DNA of 64,000 nt from Flavimaricola marinus. Lineage in GTDB: Bacteria; Pseudomonadota; Alphaproteobacteria; Rhodobacterales; Rhodobacteraceae. The stretch covers positions 62,001 to 126,000 of the forward strand of contig NZ_FXZK01000004.1 in assembly GCF_900184895.1 (NCBI RefSeq). The letters are read 5' to 3'. Positions 59,641-64,000 of the stretch are shown one piece after another (the first letter of the stretch is position 1; every line of letters starts with the position of its first letter). A program made the translations under genes and the position numbers. Under the pieces are notes generated by a model. The model had not been told where the DNA came from and made no database searches. It worked only from the letters and a program-made list of their open reading frames with translations.

Positions 59641-59814
59641 AATCGCCTCCCTCAAGTGCTTGGACGCACACTATCGCCGTGCGGCTCAGATGCAACGTCG
59701 TTTGGGGGCGTAAATCTCGACGTCGCGCTACTGGGTGGGGGCTTTGTCACGCGACGCCGAGAGAAGCTATGCAGCTACGCCCCTGTTTTCGGGGACAAAC
59801 CGGGCGGGAGCATG

Positions 59815-59829
59815 ATGACATCGTGTCAT
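59815..59829. promoter_or_regulatory. Inverted repeat, candidate operator in the GGT/XRE divergent gap
   Basis: ATGACATCGTGTCAT is a perfect inverted repeat (ATGACA and TGTCAT around TCG) in the 449-bp gap between the divergent GGT and XRE-cupin genes. It could be bound by the adjacent XRE-cupin regulator. It occurs once in the window as far as I can see. Confidence 0.35.
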
Positions 59830-59862
59830 GTTTGCGGCGATCCGTCGGGCTGCAATCGCCAT

Positions 59863-59921
59863 GCCTTCTTTGGGTCTGAAATATCCTCGGGGGGCCCGAA
59901 GGGCGGGGGCAGACAGCCCCC
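59863..59921 (-). repeat. Dispersed hairpin repeat, copy 1 (minus orientation)
   Basis: Read on the minus strand: GGGGGC and GCCCCC (59921-59905) form a 6-bp hairpin with a 5-nt loop, then GCCC/GGGC a smaller one, followed by CCCCGAGGATATTT and GACCCAAAGAAG. The same modules occur on the plus strand at 63488-63546. A related CTCCGGGGGGAG...CCAAGATGAAAG element follows at about 59979-60013 on the plus strand. Such elements are common between genes in Rhodobacteraceae, in my experience, and may act as terminators or transcript-end markers. Confidence 0.65.
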
Positions 59922-60089
59922 TCTGCCCTATCGTCTAGGCGGCCCGGATCATCAATGGTGGAGCCTTTGGTATAGCGGCCCTCCGGGGGGAGTTTTCTTG
60001 GCCAAGATGAAAGGGCGTGAAAATTGCCTTTGAAATTTCACGAAGCTGTGGAAGGGTTGCGCAAGAAGCCCTTTTGCACGCGAGTCGCC

Positions 60090-60659
60090 ATGCGCCATGA
60101 GATCCCACCCGAGGCCCGGACATTGGGGGCGGACCTGCGGTCGCTGCGACGGTCGCGCGGACTGACCTTGCAGGCGCTGGCCGATGAGTTGGGCCGCTCG
60201 GTCGGCTGGCTCAGCCAGGTGGAGCGGGATATGTCCCAGCCCAGCGTGACGGATCTTCGACAGATTGCCGCCGCCCTGGACGTTTCGGTGTCGAGCCTGT
60301 TCCGTGCCAAGGCTCCTCCGGAGGAGGAGGGTCTGATCGTCCGTGCTGGCGCCCGTCGTCCGATCGGTAGTCGTGAGGCGGGCTTGGTCGAGGAGCTGCT
60401 CTCTCCCGATCTGACGGACGACTTCGAGGTTCTTCATTCCGTCTTTCAGCCCCACGCCAAGATCACCGAGCCAGTTTCGCGCCCGACCCAGGAGGTCGGC
60501 TATGTGGTGTCGGGTAGATTGGTCCTGTGGATCGAGGGCGACTATTTCCATCTGTCGCCGGGCGACAGTTTTCGTATTCGCGGCGAGCACTTTCGCTGGA
60601 TCAACCCGCATGATGTTCCCTGCGTTGTGATCTGGGTCATCGCGCCCCCGGTGTATTAG
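60090..60659 (+). CDS. XRE-family transcriptional regulator with C-terminal cupin domain
   Basis: A 189-residue regulator. Residues 8-70 form a Cro/C1-type helix-turn-helix: LGADLRSLRRSRGLTLQALADELGRSVGWLSQVERD (in pieces), SVTDLRQIAAALDVSVSSLF. Residues 110-185 are a cupin: EVGYVVSGRLVLWIEGDYFHLSPGDSFRI and HFRWINPHDVPCVVIW. Such regulators often control catabolism of amines and one-carbon compounds and sense a metabolite with the cupin. The start is uncertain: ATG 60090 gives a normal domain start but no Shine-Dalgarno sequence, whereas TTG 60024 has AAAGGG upstream and would add 22 residues. It is followed within 15 bp by the GFA and dehydrogenase genes. Confidence 0.85.
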   Translation: MRHEIPPEARTLGADLRSLRRSRGLTLQALADELGRSVGWLSQVERDMSQPSVTDLRQIAAALDVSVSSLFRAKAPPEEEGLIVRAGARRPIGSREAGLVEELLSPDLTDDFEVLHSVFQPHAKITEPVSRPTQEVGYVVSGRLVLWIEGDYFHLSPGDSFRIRGEHFRWINPHDVPCVVIWVIAPPVY

Positions 60660-60670
60660 GAGTGCCCGCA

Positions 60671-61051
60671 TTGAGAGGAACCTGTTCATGCGGCGCGGTC
60701 AGCTTTGTCACCGGTGTCCCGGTCCGTGATCCGGCTGCCTGCCATTGTGGCCAGTGCCGTAAGATGTCCGGCCATTTCTGGGCGTCTGTCAATGTGCCTT
60801 TGGACGGGCTGACGATCGAGGGCGAAGTGCGGTGGTACGAGTCCAGCCCGGCGGCCAAGCGCGGTTTTTGCCCGGTTTGCGGATCGTCGCTGTTCTGGAA
60901 AGCCCATGCCGAGGACGAGATCGCTGTCGCTTTGGGCGCGCTCGAGGCCCCAACCGGGCTGCGCCTGGAGCGCCATATCTTTGTCGCCGACAAGGGCGAC
61001 TACTACGACATAACTGACAGTCTTCCGCAGGAGGCACTAGAGAATGGCTGA
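60671..61051 (+). CDS. GFA (CENP-V/formaldehyde-activating enzyme-like) family zinc protein
   Basis: A 126-residue protein of the GFA fold. RGTCSCGAVSF, AACHCGQCRKMSG and GFCPVCGSSLFW provide the seven or so cysteines that bind two zinc ions. The start is taken as TTG 60671 because AGGAG (60658-60662) is eight bases upstream and the family typically begins MxGxCxCGAV; a GTG at 60662 overlaps that same AGGAG. Gfa of Paracoccus speeds glutathione-formaldehyde adduct formation, although many relatives have other or unknown roles. Next to a demethylating dehydrogenase a formaldehyde link is plausible. Confidence 0.85.
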   Translation: MRGTCSCGAVSFVTGVPVRDPAACHCGQCRKMSGHFWASVNVPLDGLTIEGEVRWYESSPAAKRGFCPVCGSSLFWKAHAEDEIAVALGALEAPTGLRLERHIFVADKGDYYDITDSLPQEALENG

Positions 61052-63488
61052 TTTCCCCACAACCGCCCGCGTGGTCATCATCGGTGGCGGCGTCGTCGGC
61101 GTCTCTGCCCTCTATCATCTCGCCAAGGCCGGTTGGACCGATTGCGTTCTGCTCGAGAAGAACGAGCTGACCGCCGGTTCTACGTGGCATGCGGCTGGCA
61201 ACTGCCCTTCGTTCAGCACCTCTTGGGCAGTCATGAACATGCAGCGTTATTCGCTGGGCCTGTATCGTGGACTGGCCGACGAGGTCGATTACCCGATGAA
61301 CTATCATGTCACCGGCTCGATCCGCCTTGGCCATACCAAGGAGCGCGTTCAGGAATTCGAGCGCGCCAGAGGCATGGGCCGCTATCAGGGTCTGAGCCTC
61401 GAGATGATGCAGGTCTCCGACCTCAAGGATCGCTATCCGTTCATCGAGACCCATGATCTGGCCGGTGCTCTGTACGACCCGGACGACGGAGACATCGACC
61501 CCGCCCAGTTGACACAGGCCCTCGCCAAGGGGGCCCGTCAGATGGGCGCCCGCATCGAGCGTTTTTGCCCCGCCACGGGCGTCTCTCGCGAGGGGGGTGA
61601 GTGGATCGTTCATACCGACAAGGGCGATATTCGCTGCGAGAAGGTCGTGAATGCGGCCGGCTACTATGCCCAGCGCGTGGGCGAGTGGTTCAAGCCCTAT
61701 GGCGGCCGCACCGTTCCGATGGCCGTCATGAGCCATCAGTATTTCCTGACCGAGCCCGTCCCCGAACTGGAGGCATGGAGCAAGGAGCACGGCAAGCTCC
61801 CGCTCCTGCGCGATGTCGATAGCTCCTACTATCTGCGTCAGGAGAAATACGGCCTGAACCTCGGACCCTATGAGCGCAACTGCAAGGGCCACTGGATGAC
61901 CCCGGACGACCCGATGCCGGAGGATTTCAGCTTTCAGCTTTATCCCGACGATCTGGAGCGTCTCGAGTGGTATATCGAGGACGCCATGGCCCGCGTCCCG
62001 CTGCTTGGCCAATCCGGTGTCGGCCGTGTCATCAACGGCCCGATCCCCTATGCCCCGGACGGCCTGCCGCTGATCGGCCCGATGCCCGGTGTTCCCAATG
62101 CCTATGAAGCCTGTGTCTTTACCTTTGGCATCACCCAAGGCGGTGGCGCGGGCAAGGTCTTGGCCGAGTGGGTGACCGAGGGCCAGACCGAGTGGGACAT
62201 GTGGGCCGTCGATCCCCGCCGGTTTACCGATTACACCGATCAGGACTATTGCAACGCCAAGGCCGTCGAGGTTTACGGCCATGAATATGCGATGCATTTC
62301 CCGCATCACGAGTGGCCGGCCGGCCGTGATCGCAAGGTCTCTAGCCTGCACGACCGTTTGCTCGAGGCCGGCGCCGCTATGGGTGCCTACGGCGGCTGGG
62401 AGCGCGCCAACTGGTTTGCCAAGCCCGGCGACGACACCTCGGAGGCCGCCACCCAGACATGGGACCGCGCCGGTCCTTGGGCCGTTCGTATCAAGGAGGA
62501 GTGCGAGGCGGTTCGCGATGCCTGCGGTGTCCTGCCGATCTCCGGCTTCACCCGCCTCTTGGTCGAGGGCCCCGGCGCCCGCGATTTCGTCGATAGCCTG
62601 ACCGCCAGCCGCCTGCCCCGCGAGGGCCGTATCGGTCTGGCCTATTTCCCCGACAGCCGCGGCCGTATCGTCACCGAGATGTCGGTGATGGTTCATGGCC
62701 CCGACAAGGTGGGTCTCATCACCGCTGCCGCGGCCCAATGGCACGATGCCGAGCATCTTTCGCGGCAGGCCCCCGAGGGTGTCACCGTCACCGATCACTC
62801 CAAGGCGGCCGAGTGCTTGCTTGTCACCGGCCCGAAGGCCCGTGAGATACTGGCCCCCCTCACGGACGCCGATCTGGCGCTGCCGTGGCTGTCCGTTCAG
62901 GAGCAGGCGCGCGTCGCCGGTGTCGACTGTTCTCTGCTTCGCGTTTCCTTCGCCGGCGAGCTTGGCTGGGAGCTGCATTGCGCGGTGGCCGATGCTCCGA
63001 CGATCTGGGACGCCGTTGTCGCCGCCGGTGCCAAGCCCTTTGGCATGTATGCCCTGAATGCCCTGCGCATCGAGAAGGGCTATCGCGCGTGGAAGGGCGA
63101 TCTGTCCACCGACTACACTTTGCTCGAGGCCGGGCTGGACCGCTTTGTCGATTGGGACAAATCAGACTTTCCCGGCAAGTCCGCCTTGGAGGCCGAGCGC
63201 CGGACGGGCGCGGCGAAACGCTTTGCGATCCTGACGTTGGATGACCCCGGCCCGTGCGATGCGCCTTATATGTCGACCGTTTGGGACGGGGACGCCGTGG
63301 TGGGAGAGACCACCAGCGGTGCCTGGGGCTACCGCGTCGGCGCGTCGGTCGCCTTGGCGATGATCCGACCGGATCTGGCGGTGCCGGGAACGCGGCTGGA
63401 GGTCGAGATATTCGGCGAGCGCCGTGCTGCGACGGTTGCGCCCGATGCCCCGTTATGGGATCCGGCGAACGCGCGTTTGCGGGCGTAG
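61044..63488 (+). CDS. Dimethylglycine/sarcosine dehydrogenase-like FAD enzyme with GCV_T folate domain
   Basis: An 814-residue two-part protein. Residues 1-400 are a DAO-type FAD oxidoreductase: RVVIIGGGVVGVSALYHLA, then ELTAGSTWHAAGNCPSF; the His in this segment is where dimethylglycine dehydrogenases carry covalent FAD. Residues 420-814 are an aminomethyltransferase-like (GCV_T) domain: RLLVEGPGARDFVDSLTASRL, YFPDSRGRIVTEMSV, GELGWELHCAVADAPTIWDAV (in parts), KGYRAWKGDLSTDYTLLEAG. Family members demethylate methylated glycines and pass the methyl carbon to tetrahydrofolate. Its start overlaps the GFA stop by eight bases. A betaine methyltransferase-like gene follows, suggesting betaine-to-glycine breakdown. 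Confidence 0.93.
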   Translation: MADFPTTARVVIIGGGVVGVSALYHLAKAGWTDCVLLEKNELTAGSTWHAAGNCPSFSTSWAVMNMQRYSLGLYRGLADEVDYPMNYHVTGSIRLGHTKERVQEFERARGMGRYQGLSLEMMQVSDLKDRYPFIETHDLAGALYDPDDGDIDPAQLTQALAKGARQMGARIERFCPATGVSREGGEWIVHTDKGDIRCEKVVNAAGYYAQRVGEWFKPYGGRTVPMAVMSHQYFLTEPVPELEAWSKEHGKLPLLRDVDSSYYLRQEKYGLNLGPYERNCKGHWMTPDDPMPEDFSFQLYPDDLERLEWYIEDAMARVPLLGQSGVGRVINGPIPYAPDGLPLIGPMPGVPNAYEACVFTFGITQGGGAGKVLAEWVTEGQTEWDMWAVDPRRFTDYTDQDYCNAKAVEVYGHEYAMHFPHHEWPAGRDRKVSSLHDRLLEAGAAMGAYGGWERANWFAKPGDDTSEAATQTWDRAGPWAVRIKEECEAVRDACGVLPISGFTRLLVEGPGARDFVDSLTASRLPREGRIGLAYFPDSRGRIVTEMSVMVHGPDKVGLITAAAAQWHDAEHLSRQAPEGVTVTDHSKAAECLLVTGPKAREILAPLTDADLALPWLSVQEQARVAGVDCSLLRVSFAGELGWELHCAVADAPTIWDAVVAAGAKPFGMYALNALRIEKGYRAWKGDLSTDYTLLEAGLDRFVDWDKSDFPGKSALEAERRTGAAKRFAILTLDDPGPCDAPYMSTVWDGDAVVGETTSGAWGYRVGASVALAMIRPDLAVPGTRLEVEIFGERRAATVAPDAPLWDPANARLRA

Positions 63489-63546
63489 GGGGCTGTCTGC
63501 CCCCCGGCCTGCGGCCGCCCCCCGAGGATATTTGAGACCCAAAGAA
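63488..63546 (+). repeat. Dispersed hairpin repeat, copy 2 (plus orientation)
   Basis: GGGGGC (63488-63493) pairs with GCCCCC (63499-63504) around TGTCT. CGGCC (63505-63509) pairs with GGCCG (63513-63517) around TGC. These are followed by CCCCGAGGATATTT and GACCCAAAGAAG, nearly identical to copy 1 at 59863-59921 on the other strand. It fills the gap between the dehydrogenase stop and the next gene. Confidence 0.65.
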
Positions 63547-63556
63547 GTCAGGAAGC

Positions 63557-64000
63557 ATGATGGTTGATGTGGTGTTGCTGGATGGTGGTATGGGCCAGGA
63601 ATTGGTGCATCGTGCGGGCGACCGTCCGACCCCTCTGTGGTCGACCCAGGTGATGGTCGATCGCCCCGGTCTGGTGGCCGAGGTCCATCGTGATTTCTAT
63701 GCTGCCGGGGCGACTGTCGCGACCTGCAACACCTATGCCGTTCATCACGACCGCCTTGTCGGCACCCCGATGGAGGGTCAGTTTTCCCAGTTGCACGATA
63801 TTGCGCTGGCCGAGGCGAATGCCGCCCGTGTCGAAGGTGGCCGGGTGGCGGGCTCGATCGGCCCGTTGGGCGCGACCTATCGCCCGGATGTCCATCCCGA
63901 CTATGACACTTCGGTCCCGATGTATGCGGAGTTTGCTGCCAAGATCGCGCAGCAGGTCGACTTCATCATCTGCGAGACGGTGGCCTCGTTGCTGCATGCC
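63557..64000 (+). CDS. Homocysteine S-methyltransferase family protein (betaine-homocysteine methyltransferase-like), 3'-truncated
   Basis: The first 148 codons are in the window and the frame is open to the edge. The N-terminus reads VVLLDGGMGQELVHRAGDR, then VHRDFYAAGATVATCNTYAVH and VAGSIGPLGATYRPDVHPDY, and near the edge QQVDFIICETVASL; these are the conserved strands and the catalytic-barrel motifs of homocysteine methyltransferases (BHMT, MmuM, MetH N-domain). The zinc cysteines lie beyond the window. GGAAGC precedes the ATG at 63557; a second ATG follows at once. Together with the dehydrogenase and GFA genes it suggests catabolism of glycine betaine or a related methylated compound. 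Confidence 0.88.
   Translation, partial: MMVDVVLLDGGMGQELVHRAGDRPTPLWSTQVMVDRPGLVAEVHRDFYAAGATVATCNTYAVHHDRLVGTPMEGQFSQLHDIALAEANAARVEGGRVAGSIGPLGATYRPDVHPDYDTSVPMYAEFAAKIAQQVDFIICETVASLLHA

Noticed and set aside
1-64000. Signs of mobile elements, tRNAs or rRNA in the window
   Set aside because: I found no transposase, integrase or phage gene, no terminal inverted repeats with target duplications, and no tRNA-like T-arm sequences. If the large cluster was acquired, its borders carry no visible scar.

Overview
The window reads as chromosomal DNA of an alphaproteobacterium of the family Rhodobacteraceae, probably a marine Roseobacter-type strain. The evidence is high GC content, an IalB-type exported protein, the serC-serA pair behind a structured leader, a CenR-like response regulator, ftsK near lolA, TRAP transporters, and a betaine/one-carbon gene group at the right edge. 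I saw no insertion sequence, prophage, CRISPR array, tRNA or rRNA. Almost all genes are packed into operons with 1-14 nt overlaps.

Layout. (1) 1-2.9 kb: end of a sugar catabolic operon (beta-mannosidase, TIM-barrel sugar isomerase, Gfo/Idh/MocA oxidoreductase). (2) 2.9-7.7 kb: housekeeping genes (hypothetical protein, rlmN, an IalB-family protein, asparaginase, serB). (3) 7.9-38.4 kb: a large accessory catabolic region of about 29 genes in four transcription units plus a divergent gene pair. Unit A (+, 7895-13956) encodes MmgE/PrpD, a PaaK-like ligase, an amidase, a CoA-transferase and a GntR/UTRA regulator. Unit B (-, 16778-13970) is a TRAP transporter. Between units B and C lie a membrane carrier and a divergent Asp/Glu-racemase-fold gene. 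Unit C (-, 26957-18672) encodes nine enzymes: two CaiB/BaiF CoA-transferases, acyl-CoA dehydrogenase, MaoC hydratase, CitE-like lyase, MmgE/PrpD, a NodB-fold hydrolase, an SDR and a small protein. Unit D (+, 27203-38433) encodes a peptide/opine-type ABC importer, two GMC oxidoreductases, a small subunit, an SDR, a crotonase and a GAF protein. (4) 38.5-57.7 kb: core genes (serC-serA, ribA, cenR-like, a putative small RNA, xthA, thioredoxin-TPR, ubiH-like, amidase, aminotransferase, ftsK, lolA, lytic transglycosylase, hspQ). (5) 58.0-64.0 kb: gamma-glutamyltransferase, an XRE-cupin regulator, a GFA-family protein, a dimethylglycine-dehydrogenase-like protein and the start of a betaine-homocysteine methyltransferase-like gene.

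Main result. An almost invariant palindrome, consensus AATTTGTCCGGACAAATT, occurs five times in non-coding DNA and only at the promoters of units A, B, C and D. Each copy sits at a fixed position relative to a TTGACA-like -35 box. The only transcription factor in the region is the GntR/UTRA protein at the end of unit A, so I infer that it binds these sites and controls the whole 30-kb block as one regulon. The enzyme set of unit C (paired CoA-transferases, acyl-CoA dehydrogenase, hydratase, CitE-type lyase) fits activation, desaturation, hydration and cleavage of a substituted succinate or similar dicarboxylate. The other units would import and trim a larger amide-, alcohol- or ring-containing precursor. 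The substrate is unknown.

Other notable points: an ABC ATPase with one intact and one degenerate composite ATP site; a racemase/decarboxylase-fold protein lacking both catalytic cysteines; a crotonase lacking both catalytic glutamates; an intercistronic hairpin covering a ribosome-binding site; and two copies of an 11-bp-phased ACCGAC repeat lying between convergent genes.
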